Assembly (NCBI GenBank): GCA_903827345.1
Contig: CAIKID010000107.1
Span: 1-26,988, forward strand
Direction: 5' to 3'
Length of the DNA stretch: 26,988 nucleotides
Source: an uncultured Actinomycetes bacterium
GTDB taxonomy: Bacteria > Actinomycetota > Actinomycetes > Nanopelagicales > Nanopelagicaceae
In this document: positions 16,082 to 23,438 of the stretch, piece by piece
How positions within the stretch are numbered: position 1 is the first letter of the stretch
How the letters are laid out: every line of letters begins with the position of its first letter
Notes under the pieces: model-generated
Seen by the model: the letters and a program-made list of their open reading frames with translations, nothing else
Databases searched by the model: none
What the model was told of the DNA's origin: nothing
Translations under genes and position numbers: made by a program

Positions 16082-16726
16082 GTGAACGCGGGCCTGCAAT
16101 TATTGCGAATCGTCCCGGCCTTCGCCCTTACGGCGCTCTTGCTCGCAATAGTTCCTGGTCAAGGCGTTGCGATGGTGCTCCGTCAGAGCCTGGTAGGCGG
16201 TAAACGCGCCGCATTCTTCTCAGTCTTTGGAAACTCCTCAGGTCTCATCGCGTGGGGGACTATGTCCTCAGTCGGACTTTCTGCAATCTTTGCCAAATCA
16301 CACACTGCGTTCAACGTTTTGAAGTATGCGGGAGTCGTCTTCTTGTTGGGGTTAGCTATTCAAACATTAATTCAGTTGAAGAACGAATTCGGAAAGTTTG
16401 ATGTTGAAAGCGGTGCAAAGACTAAAGCGGGAGCTGCTTATCGGCTGGGGTTATTCACCAACCTTACAAATGTAAAGGCGGCAGTGTTCGCAGTGGCATT
16501 TATCCCACAATTTGTTCCGAAACACTTTTCACTGGGTTGGGGTATTTTCATTTTGGCATGCGTGCAGTCGTTGGTCTCATTTTTGTGGTACTCGATCTTG
16601 ATTTTGGCTGTTGATAAATCTGCGCACTACTTATCGCGACCAAAGGTGAGGCGAATCCTCACTGGGATTTCAGCGGGAGGAATCATTCTCCTGGCGATAG
16701 GGCTCTTGCTTTCGCACCCCAGGTAA
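16082..16726 (+). CDS. LysE/RhtB family amino acid exporter
   Basis: A 214-residue membrane protein with about six helices. The family's N-terminal signature appears as PGQGVAMVLRQSLVGGKRAAF after the first helix, and LGLFTNLTNVKAAVF matches the family's conserved middle segment. Such proteins export lysine, threonine, homoserine or other amino acids. Here it is divergent from the acyltransferase-racemase operon, with promoters almost touching, so it may export an amino acid or N-acyl derivative of that pathway. This link is inferred from position. GTG 16082 is preferred over the frame's first codon at 16049. Confidence 0.82.
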   Translation: MNAGLQLLRIVPAFALTALLLAIVPGQGVAMVLRQSLVGGKRAAFFSVFGNSSGLIAWGTMSSVGLSAIFAKSHTAFNVLKYAGVVFLLGLAIQTLIQLKNEFGKFDVESGAKTKAGAAYRLGLFTNLTNVKAAVFAVAFIPQFVPKHFSLGWGIFILACVQSLVSFLWYSILILAVDKSAHYLSRPKVRRILTGISAGGIILLAIGLLLSHPR

Positions 16727-16727
16727 A

Positions 16728-18161
16728 TTAAAGGGATGACATTAAATAGTTAACGACATCAGCAGATGTCCACGATCCTCCGTGCAGTGCACTGAGATCC
16801 GCTGCACCCGATAGATCTGAGCCCAATGTCAGCAATGCGGGTTCGTGATAAGTACCCCATCGCACTTGGCCCAGGCCTATATTTGCCATAAGTGCATTAC
16901 ATAGACATTTCACATTTTCGGCTTCGCCAACTGCGCCGCCTTTAAATTCGAAGGTTTTGATCGGTTCGGCGCTGCATCGGTAACCGATGCCACCATCGGG
17001 GCGCAGGAATGGGGAGCGTAAATATCCAAGATCGCATTTGCGGTTGCGAGCTTCGTATACTTCTGAGTCAGTTGCAGTTCCGTTGATCTCGACGACTTTA
17101 AATGGAAAACCCGTGGACGAGGTCTTTGGTTCGGTGCGAATCTCAAGTGTTCCTTCATTGAGTTCAATGAGAACCTCGCCGCGCAATTCGTCGGTGAGTC
17201 CCGACTCTGTCGAAAGTGCGAAGAGTGAGCCGACCTGTACGCCTGCTGCACCCAAGTCAATCGCTTCCTTGACCTTGGCAGGTGTGCCATAACCACCGGC
17301 TAACCAGAAAGGCAGCCCTACAACTTTTACCTTTTCAAAATCAGCGAGATCTTTATCGGTAAAGGTGACTTGCCCATCTTCACCGATATGCTCCTTGCTC
17401 CGAGGGGGAGCGTTGTGGCCACCGGCGGTGGGTCCTTCAATCACAAAACCATCGGGGCGGGTTACCTCATCGCGCGCCAGGTAATTCGCGAGGATATGCG
17501 AAGAGACTATCGCCAAAAATTTGGGGCGATGCAAAGCGGAGCAGTCGACTCCCTTAATAAGATCGGGATCGAAACTTAAGAGGTGTGGTTTATCTGCACC
17601 CTCGACTTTAATCTTGAATTGAACTCGCTCTCCGGTCAAAAGATCTGAAATTAGTTTGGGAATGTCTGCGGGAATTCCTGCTCCCATCAAGATGTAATCA
17701 ATATCAGCGAGGATTGCCCCATAAATGGAGGCAGGGGTCGCGAGTTGCACTTTTTCGAGAAAATTTATACCGATCAATCCCGTGGTGTGACGTTTAGCGA
17801 GAGTTACTTCTACAAAATTAGCTGCAACCAAAACTTTAGAGGCAAATGGAGTGGGGCTTAAACTCAACTTAGGAACATCAAGATAGCTCGTGTCCTCGCG
17901 GCGGCCTCCAGGAATGTAAAAACGTCCAAGTATTTCGTTAACACATTCTTGGTCAGGGAATCTTTCTAAGGCCCAACGAATTTCACCATCGAGGTCGCCA
18001 TCTTGCAATCTGCGTGCAAAGACCGAATCGATTGCAGTTCCAGAAACGACGCCGAGTTGACCCATCTGGGCAACTGCACGTGCCATTTGGATCGAGGATA
18101 CGCCGATACCCATGCCACCTTGAATGATGACAGGCAGGCTTCCATTGTCGCGGTTATTCAC
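16728..18161 (-). CDS. NAD(P)H-dependent flavin oxidoreductase, nitronate monooxygenase / PfaD-like
   Basis: The 477-residue FMN barrel protein starts with PVIIQGGMGIGVSS and carries IEGPTAGGHN (241-250, His249 at the catalytic position) and the phosphate-binding stretch AGGYGTP / GAAGVQVGSLFALS. It is longer than typical nitronate monooxygenases (about 320-380 residues). The extra C-terminal part has several cysteines in RKCDLGY, YRCSAEP and KCLCNAL, as in PfaD-like members. These cysteines might bind a metal or cluster. The real substrate is unknown. GTG 18161 is set by TAGATT 6 nt upstream. It converges with the exporter gene, 1 nt apart. Confidence 0.8.
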   Translation of the reverse strand: MNNRDNGSLPVIIQGGMGIGVSSIQMARAVAQMGQLGVVSGTAIDSVFARRLQDGDLDGEIRWALERFPDQECVNEILGRFYIPGGRREDTSYLDVPKLSLSPTPFASKVLVAANFVEVTLAKRHTTGLIGINFLEKVQLATPASIYGAILADIDYILMGAGIPADIPKLISDLLTGERVQFKIKVEGADKPHLLSFDPDLIKGVDCSALHRPKFLAIVSSHILANYLARDEVTRPDGFVIEGPTAGGHNAPPRSKEHIGEDGQVTFTDKDLADFEKVKVVGLPFWLAGGYGTPAKVKEAIDLGAAGVQVGSLFALSTESGLTDELRGEVLIELNEGTLEIRTEPKTSSTGFPFKVVEINGTATDSEVYEARNRKCDLGYLRSPFLRPDGGIGYRCSAEPIKTFEFKGGAVGEAENVKCLCNALMANIGLGQVRWGTYHEPALLTLGSDLSGAADLSALHGGSWTSADVVNYLMSSL

Positions 18162-18167
18162 AGCAGA

Positions 18168-18173
18168 AATCTA
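18168..18173 (-). promoter_or_regulatory. -10 box of the flavin oxidoreductase gene (leaderless)
   Basis: TAGATT on the minus strand, 6 nt before GTG 18161. A short repeat CCCT/AGGG around 18174-18188 touches its upstream edge. Confidence 0.55.
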
Positions 18174-18217
18174 ACCCTGTAGAAAGGGCTACTGATAAGT
18201 ACGACTGGGGGCAGCAC

Positions 18218-19108
18218 TCAAGCGGAACTGACAGTAGTTACCGCCCATAAAACACAGATAACGATTCCAGCGGCGGATAGAACCGTCTCCAGTGTTACAC
18301 GCTCGTGGAGAAATAGTGTCGACCAGCCCAGCGTCATGATTGCTTGCATCTGCTGTACCTGAGAACCATGAGCCACCCCAAGATCCTTCAATCCGCGATA
18401 CCAAGCAAAGAAACCTAGGTACATTGAAGAGAAGCCAATGCCCAAAAGTCCAATGAAAGCATTTATATGAAAGTGATACAGCTGATGCGTATGGCTGAAA
18501 GTGAGAAGGGCTCCGATGGCGCTAAACGGGATCGCGATGATTACCACCCAGGAAATCACCTGCCATCCGGGCATGTGCTTGGTTAAGTTTGCACCTTCGA
18601 CATAACAAAAAGAGGATCCTAATACCGCAGCAATGGTCAATAAATCGGCGACGCCATTTTCACCCTTTGCACCACCGCGACTTAATGCGAAGAGAACGAG
18701 TAGTAGGGTCCCAAGAGAGGATGCAATCCAAAATTGCGTACCCACTTTTCGCTTTGACCTCATGACGGACATGATTGCAGTAACCAAAGGCATCACGGCA
18801 GCGATTACTGCAACGTGTGCGGAGGTTGATCGTTGTAGCGCCAGCGCGATAAAAATAGGCCAGCTAAAAGCGGCACCCATAGTTACATAGATCATTGGAC
18901 GCCAGAGTTTTCGCGGAAGTCGCAAAGCGTCGGCTCGTATCATCAACGGGATTGCAATTATTCCCGCGAGTAAGGGTCGGGCAAATGCGGTAAAAAATGG
19001 GTCATAGCCTTGCAAGGCTAATTTTGTGAGGGGCAGTGACCCAGAGAAGAGAAATACTCCAAAGAAGGCGTATCCCAATCCTGACTTCTGAACACGAGTA
19101 AGTGTCAT
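18218..19108 (-). CDS. EamA/DMT family transporter
   Basis: A 296-residue membrane protein with about ten helices in two EamA repeats (roughly residues 8-135 and 150-292). Typical segments are a first helix with GVFLFSGSLPLTKLAL and, in the second repeat, GLLGIGFSSMYLGFFAWYRG. Drug/metabolite transporters of this type usually export amino acids or other small metabolites; the substrate cannot be told. ATG 19108 follows TAGCCT by 6 nt. It is divergent from the unknown membrane-protein gene at 19166. Confidence 0.85.
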   Translation of the reverse strand: MTLTRVQKSGLGYAFFGVFLFSGSLPLTKLALQGYDPFFTAFARPLLAGIIAIPLMIRADALRLPRKLWRPMIYVTMGAAFSWPIFIALALQRSTSAHVAVIAAVMPLVTAIMSVMRSKRKVGTQFWIASSLGTLLLVLFALSRGGAKGENGVADLLTIAAVLGSSFCYVEGANLTKHMPGWQVISWVVIIAIPFSAIGALLTFSHTHQLYHFHINAFIGLLGIGFSSMYLGFFAWYRGLKDLGVAHGSQVQQMQAIMTLGWSTLFLHERVTLETVLSAAGIVICVLWAVTTVSSA

Positions 19109-19114
19109 GGCTGG

Positions 19115-19120
19115 AGGCTA
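19115..19120 (-). promoter_or_regulatory. -10 box of the EamA transporter gene (leaderless)
   Basis: TAGCCT on the minus strand lies 6 nt before ATG 19108. The identical hexamer at the same distance precedes tnaA. Confidence 0.55.
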
Positions 19121-19154
19121 GTAGAAGCCCCTGTCTTATGGTGAAGAATTGGCT

Positions 19155-19160
19155 TACGCT
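19155..19160 (+). promoter_or_regulatory. Possible -10 box of the unknown membrane-protein gene
   Basis: TACGCT lies 5 nt before ATG 19166, one base closer than the usual spacing in this window. Confidence 0.4.
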
Positions 19161-19165
19161 TAACC

Positions 19166-20023
19166 ATGAGTTTTCTGTTCAAAGCTAAACGCGGTGGAGC
19201 AGTTCCGTCGGCAACCTTCTTCGCGATCTTCTTTATTCTCTTCTCGATCCTAGGAAGCGTTTACCTGGCTATTGGAATCGGTAATCCAGTTAATAAAGTG
19301 AGCAATGCGCTGCTTTCGAGCGCCAGCTTCAAGCACGACGCTGGTACGTACTTCGTCTCCAAAGCACTCGAATCCGCCACGGGTGATGAGCGCACTCTGC
19401 TCCTAAAAAAGGGCCCGCAGATCTCTGCAGCGGTTACAGCTTTTTTAGGTAATCCGGTATTCAAAGGGGAGTTAGGCGCGGTCTCGGATATTGCATATAG
19501 CTATTACACCGGTGGAGTGAAAGCGCGGCAGAGCATCGATGTAAAACCCATTCTGCAACTTGCTTTGCTCGGTTTTGAATCCGTGGATCCACAATTTGCA
19601 AAGTTAAGTAAAGAACTTAACAAGATTAAACCCATTCAATTGCAACCACAGACCAATGGCCCGGATGCTTCTCAGATCAAATCGTATTTCACTCTTGCAG
19701 TCTGGTTACTTTTCGCTCTTTCTGTGCTGACCCTGCTTCTCTACTTGCTCTTTGCAAAGTCTTTGCGTTCCGCCCTTCGTGTTCCAGGAATTATCTTCTT
19801 GAGTGATGGTTTCCTTCTCGTTGTTCTAAATATTGTTGCTACTGCCGTGGTGAAGCATCAAGCGGACACTGCGACCGAGTCATTAGCTCGCGAAGCAATT
19901 CCGATTGCGGCACATCCATTAATCGCACCGCTCATGTCCAATGGAATAGTCGAACTACTTCTTGGTCTGGTTTTGGTGGCAGTTAGTTACTCAAAGAGCA
20001 TGAATATAAGAAGTGAGAGATGA
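19166..20023 (+). CDS. Hypothetical four-helix membrane protein
   Basis: I do not recognise this 285-residue protein. It has a basic start (FKAKRGG), one helix at about 17-39, a polar domain of about 130 residues that is probably outside the membrane, and three more helices at about 174-195, 205-228 and 252-275, ending in a basic tail. The layout resembles small actinobacterial membrane proteins of unknown function. It overlaps the convergent MarC-family gene by 33 bp, the largest overlap of main genes here. Codon use is like its neighbours, so it looks like a normal resident gene. Confidence 0.75.
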   Translation: MSFLFKAKRGGAVPSATFFAIFFILFSILGSVYLAIGIGNPVNKVSNALLSSASFKHDAGTYFVSKALESATGDERTLLLKKGPQISAAVTAFLGNPVFKGELGAVSDIAYSYYTGGVKARQSIDVKPILQLALLGFESVDPQFAKLSKELNKIKPIQLQPQTNGPDASQIKSYFTLAVWLLFALSVLTLLLYLLFAKSLRSALRVPGIIFLSDGFLLVVLNIVATAVVKHQADTATESLAREAIPIAAHPLIAPLMSNGIVELLLGLVLVAVSYSKSMNIRSER

Positions 20024-20602
20024 CATAACCGTAGAGACGGCGATTGAAAGCAAGAGCAAACCAAATATTCGGGTCAAAATCATTAGTCCTTGTTCGCCTA
20101 ACCATCTTTCAATGGGTGCGGCGGCCAGCAGAAGTATTCCTGTGAGTGCGGCAAGGATCAGAATGATGACCAGATTTGCGATGCGCACTGTCCCGCGATC
20201 GGTGTTTCCGATGGCAATCACCGTAGCTATTGCCCCTGGGCCCGCCATTAAGGGGATAGCTAGTGGAACAACCAACGCACCGGATTTTCCCGATGCAATG
20301 ATTGAACTCTGCCTGCCCATCACCATGCTCCAGCCGATTGCTCCAATGACCAGGGCCCCGGCAATTCGGAATGCCTCGATTTGGATGTTCAAGAGTTTAA
20401 GGATGATGTCACCCACGAAGTAGGCGATGATGAGTGTTAGTCCCGAGACGGCTGCAGTCTGCATCGCTATAACTCTGCGCTGCTTTGGGGATGAACCAGA
20501 TGTAAGCGAGAGAAAGACGGGAATAGAGGTAATTGGACTCACGATGGCGAAGAGGGCAACCAAGGTTGTTACGTCACTGCTGATATGCATGCTCGTAAGC
20601 AT
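19991..20602 (-). CDS. MarC family integral membrane protein (UPF0056)
   Basis: A 203-residue protein with six helices typical of the MarC family, including FAIVSPITSIPVFLSLT near the N-terminus, AFRIAGALVIGAIGWSM in the middle and AIPLMAGPGAIATVIAI before the fourth helix. The family was once tied to antibiotic resistance, but its transport role is unsettled. The start is unclear: ATG 20602 and ATG 20590 both lack a ribosome site or -10 box at the usual distance. A longer leader in the 20603-20680 region is possible. Confidence 0.85.
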   Translation of the reverse strand: MLTSMHISSDVTTLVALFAIVSPITSIPVFLSLTSGSSPKQRRVIAMQTAAVSGLTLIIAYFVGDIILKLLNIQIEAFRIAGALVIGAIGWSMVMGRQSSIIASGKSGALVVPLAIPLMAGPGAIATVIAIGNTDRGTVRIANLVIILILAALTGILLLAAAPIERWLGEQGLMILTRIFGLLLLSIAVSTVMSSLTSYIHAL

Positions 20603-20679
20603 CCCACAAACTCAGAAGCACCCGAAGTTGCCCCACCTATGGACTAAAAGCGGAACAACTTCAGTAGCTTGTGCAGAGC

Positions 20680-20685
20680 TATAAA
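20680..20685 (+). promoter_or_regulatory. Candidate -10 box of the metY leader transcript
   Basis: TATAAA would start transcription at about 20691-20692, exactly where the closing helix of the structured leader begins. The -35 is poor. A 7-bp inverted repeat, GAAGTTG (20624-20630) and CAACTTC (20656-20662), lies just upstream and overlaps the -35 position. Confidence 0.45.
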
Positions 20686-20690
20686 GAAGC

Positions 20691-20779
20691 ACCAATTTCC
20701 TCAGGCGCCACGAGGTTCTGCGAATTAAGGTAACGCTACCCCCTGAAGAGATATTTGGGAAGAATATAGAAAAATTGGT
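20691..20779 (+). ncRNA. Structured metY leader, candidate riboswitch of unknown class
   Basis: The 89-nt element is closed by a perfect 8-bp helix, ACCAATTT (20691-20698) with AAATTGGT (20772-20779). Inside I can pair TCAGG (20701-20705) with CCTGA (20742-20746), enclosing CGC/GCG (20706-20708 / 20720-20722) and GGTA/TACC (20729-20732 / 20737-20740), a possible three-way junction. A further hairpin, ATATT/AATAT (20751-20755 / 20763-20767), follows. It lies 79 nt before the metY start. I could not match it to the SAM-I, SAM-II, SAM-IV, SAM-V, SAH or cobalamin consensus from memory. A sensor of S-adenosylmethionine, methionine or a related ligand is the natural guess. Confidence 0.4.
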
Positions 20780-20843
20780 GTGTCTGAGTGCTGTATCCCT
20801 TCCTCTGAATCCGCAACAGGGCTAGTGTCTCAAGAAAATTCCT

Positions 20844-20850
20844 AAGGAGG
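20844..20850 (+). promoter_or_regulatory. Strong Shine-Dalgarno of metY with possible sequestration
   Basis: AAGGAGG lies 8 nt before ATG 20859, which is exceptional here because most promoter-proximal genes are leaderless. It sits in a small hairpin TTCC-TAA-GGAG followed by six T, and CCTTCCT at 20798-20804 could pair with AGGAGG. Both offer ways for the leader to control translation or termination. Confidence 0.6.
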
Positions 20851-20858
20851 TTTTTTAG

Positions 20859-22169
20859 ATGTCTGAAGATTGGTCCTTTTCTACAAACCAAATCCACGCA
20901 GGGCAAGATTCAGATTCAGATACCGGGTCGATATCGCTTCCGATATACCAGACAACGGCCTATCAATTTCGCGATGCTGATCACGCCGCTGGGCTCTTCG
21001 CCCTCACAGAGTTCGGACATTCTTATACAAGAATCTCGAATCCAACTCAAGATGCGGTCGAGAAGAGGCTGGCAGTTTTAGAAGGGGGATTGGCCTCGCT
21101 CCTCTTTTCATCCGGAATGTCAGCTACTGCGATGGCGCTGATGAATGTAGCCGAACAAGGTGACCACATTGTCGCCAGCAGAAATATTTATGGCGGTATC
21201 TATAACCTGCTCAATTACACCCTGCCTAAATGGGGAGTTGAAACGACATTTGTAGAGGATGCCAATAATTTGGATGCTTGGAAAGCTGCTATAAAGCCAA
21301 ACACCAAGGCGCTCTTTGGGGAGGGAATTTCTAACCCCTTAGGTGTCATTCTCGATATCGAGGGCATTGCAAAAATTGCGCATGATGCAGGAGTTCCATG
21401 GATCGTCGATAACACTATTGCTACGCCGTATGTGACACGACCTTTCGAGTATGGCGCAGATATCGTTACTCATTCTGCTACTAAATATCTTTCGGGCCAT
21501 GGAAGCGCGATGGTGGGTGCCGTCGTAGATTCCGGCTCATTCGATTTCGCTAAAGACCCTGTTAAATTTCCTGGTTTCAATCAACCGGATCCCAGTTACA
21601 ACGGCATGGTCTATTCACGAGATTTTGGAGTTGATTCACATTTCGGAAATCTTGCTTTTATCATCAAGCTTCGCGTGCAACTCCTCAGGGATTTCGGTCC
21701 ATGCGTAACGCCGTTCAACGCGTGGATTCTGGCACAAGGTATGGACACGCTTAGCATGCGTATGCGCAACCATCTAGAGAATGCGCAAAGGATTGCAGAG
21801 TGGCTCTCTTCGCATCCGCAAGTTGCGGGAGTTGCTTATGGGGGATTGCCATCATCGATCTGGCATAAGAATCAGTTAAAGTACGCCCCCAAGGGTGGAG
21901 GCGCCGTGATGTCCTTTGATATTAAGGGTGGTTTGGAATCAGGTAAGAAATTTGTCAATGCTCTTAAGTTATTTAGACATGTTGCAAATATCGGCGACGT
22001 ACGGTCTCTCGTCATTCACCCAGCGTCCACTACTCACTCGCAATTGGGGGAGGAGGGGTTACGTAACGCCGGTATAACCCCGGGCATGATTCGCCTCAGC
22101 ATCGGCATTGAGGATTTCGAAGATATTAGAGCTGATTTGGAGTTGGGTTTCGCTGCAGCAAGAGTGTAA
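20859..22169 (+). CDS. metY: O-acetylhomoserine sulfhydrylase (aminocarboxypropyltransferase)
   Basis: MetY makes homocysteine from O-acetylhomoserine and sulfide in methionine synthesis. The 436 residues are typical of this long Cys/Met-metabolism PLP family. The N-terminus FSTNQIHAGQ is followed by SLPIYQTTAYQF (26-37), YTRISNPTQ, and the PLP-lysine motif HSATKYLSGHG with Lys209. The C-terminal part has the substrate-binding stretch VRSLVIHPASTTHSQL and IRLSIGIED. It is a single gene, not beside metX. Its long structured leader and strong ribosome site set it apart from its leaderless neighbours and point to post-transcriptional control. Confidence 0.93.
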   Translation: MSEDWSFSTNQIHAGQDSDSDTGSISLPIYQTTAYQFRDADHAAGLFALTEFGHSYTRISNPTQDAVEKRLAVLEGGLASLLFSSGMSATAMALMNVAEQGDHIVASRNIYGGIYNLLNYTLPKWGVETTFVEDANNLDAWKAAIKPNTKALFGEGISNPLGVILDIEGIAKIAHDAGVPWIVDNTIATPYVTRPFEYGADIVTHSATKYLSGHGSAMVGAVVDSGSFDFAKDPVKFPGFNQPDPSYNGMVYSRDFGVDSHFGNLAFIIKLRVQLLRDFGPCVTPFNAWILAQGMDTLSMRMRNHLENAQRIAEWLSSHPQVAGVAYGGLPSSIWHKNQLKYAPKGGGAVMSFDIKGGLESGKKFVNALKLFRHVANIGDVRSLVIHPASTTHSQLGEEGLRNAGITPGMIRLSIGIEDFEDIRADLELGFAAARV

Positions 22170-22185
22170 AACGTTTGGGCTTTGT

Positions 22186-22191
22186 TAAGAT
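22186..22191 (+). promoter_or_regulatory. -10 box of the MFS transporter gene (leaderless)
   Basis: TAAGAT lies 6 nt before ATG 22198, in the 28-nt gap after metY, so the transporter can be transcribed on its own. Confidence 0.55.
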
Positions 22192-22197
22192 TGCGCA

Positions 22198-23424
22198 ATG
22201 TTGCAAGGTCAGAGTGCGGTTGGGCGATTCCGCCGAAAGGTAATTCCCAGCGATCCAGTTTTACGTATCTTTGCTTTAGCAACTCTGATAAATACTTTCG
22301 GCAATGGTTTATTTATGACAGTCGAAGTTATTTATTTCACAACGGTTATTGGCCTTTCAGCTGCCAAAGTGGCGCTAGCCCTCTCTATCGCCGGGGGAGT
22401 TTCTCTTCTTTTCAGCGTTCCCGCTGGACAGATCGCAGATCGACGCGGCCCACGAGGTATAGCGGTTCTTGCATACGCCGCAGAAGGCGTTGTGATGTCG
22501 GGCTTCTTACTGGTCCACAGTTTTAGTACTTTTTTGATTCTTTCAATTCTTCTTGGTGTAGTAGGAACTATTGGACAGACTTTGCGCATGGCAATGATGT
22601 CTAAGTTGGGCGATGGAGACAGGAGAGTAGAAATTCGGGCGTACCAAAGATCTGTTACGAACCTTGGAATTTCATTAGGTACTATTTTCGCTGGAATCGC
22701 CTTGGCGCTTAATACAAAATTTGGATACCAAACACTGTTGTTGCTGGATGCTGGAACCTTTTTGATCGCTGCGTCTGTCTTCCGCAAGCTTCCATTTGTG
22801 GAGCCAACGGTAAAAAGAGGAGAGCCTTTAACCTTTGTTGCGCTGAAAGATCGGCGTTATCTCGGCGTTACCGCCCTCAACGGAATCATGTCGCTCCATT
22901 TCATACTTCAGAACGTGGCGATTCCACTCTGGGTCGTTAGGGAGACTCACGCACCCCGCTGGTGGATTTCAGTAATTATGCTGGTTAACACAATCGGAGT
23001 GATTCTCTTTCAAGTACGTGTCAGCCGCGGGTCCGGAGATATTCGCTTTGGAGCGAAGCAGGTTGAACGAGCTGGGTTTGCAATCGCTTGTGCTTGCCTG
23101 CTTTATGCACTCTCATCTGGAGTAAACGCAATCCTGGCTTGTGTATTACTAGTGCTAGCAATGATGGTCCATGTGTACGGTGAACTTGTTGGATCGTCAG
23201 GTTCCTGGAGCATTGGCTTTGGTATGGCAGATGAAAAACATCAGGGGCAGTACCAGGGGGTTTATTCCTTGAGTTGGGGAGTAGGAGGAGCCATCGGCCC
23301 TTCATTCGTTACCGCCATGGCGATCTCTCTCGGACAAATTGGTTGGGTTTATATGGGAATTATCTTTGCAACAACTGGCGTGCTGACCCACAAATTAGTT
23401 ACTGGACATTGGATTGCCACGTGA
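22198..23424 (+). CDS. Major facilitator superfamily transporter
   Basis: A 408-residue protein with about 12 helices. The loop between helices 2 and 3 carries GQIADRRGPRG (about 80-90), the MFS motif A. This points to a drug-efflux-like or general exporter. The substrate is unknown. Closeness to metY might suggest an amino acid link, but the gene has its own promoter. It ends inside the loop of a terminator-like hairpin and converges with the collagen-like gene. Confidence 0.85.
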   Translation: MLQGQSAVGRFRRKVIPSDPVLRIFALATLINTFGNGLFMTVEVIYFTTVIGLSAAKVALALSIAGGVSLLFSVPAGQIADRRGPRGIAVLAYAAEGVVMSGFLLVHSFSTFLILSILLGVVGTIGQTLRMAMMSKLGDGDRRVEIRAYQRSVTNLGISLGTIFAGIALALNTKFGYQTLLLLDAGTFLIAASVFRKLPFVEPTVKRGEPLTFVALKDRRYLGVTALNGIMSLHFILQNVAIPLWVVRETHAPRWWISVIMLVNTIGVILFQVRVSRGSGDIRFGAKQVERAGFAIACACLLYALSSGVNAILACVLLVLAMMVHVYGELVGSSGSWSIGFGMADEKHQGQYQGVYSLSWGVGGAIGPSFVTAMAISLGQIGWVYMGIIFATTGVLTHKLVTGHWIAT

Positions 23425-23431
23425 GTGGCAA
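23414..23431 (+). terminator. Terminator hairpin of the MFS gene
   Basis: TTGCCAC (23414-23420) and GTGGCAA (23425-23431) form a perfect 7-bp stem with a GTGA tetraloop (GNRA type) that contains the stop codon. GCATTATTT follows as a T-rich tail. It may also slow transcription arriving from the collagen-like gene, but the minus-strand tail is not T-rich. Confidence 0.55.
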
Positions 23432-23438
23432 GCATTAT

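Noticed and set aside
20691..20779. Assignment of the metY leader to a known SAM, SAH, THF or guanidine riboswitch
   Set aside because: None of the conserved core strings of these classes that I remember is present. The CCACGAGG and GGTAACGCTACC hairpins only superficially resemble the ACGR loops of guanidine-II, and the second loop is ACGC, which does not fit.
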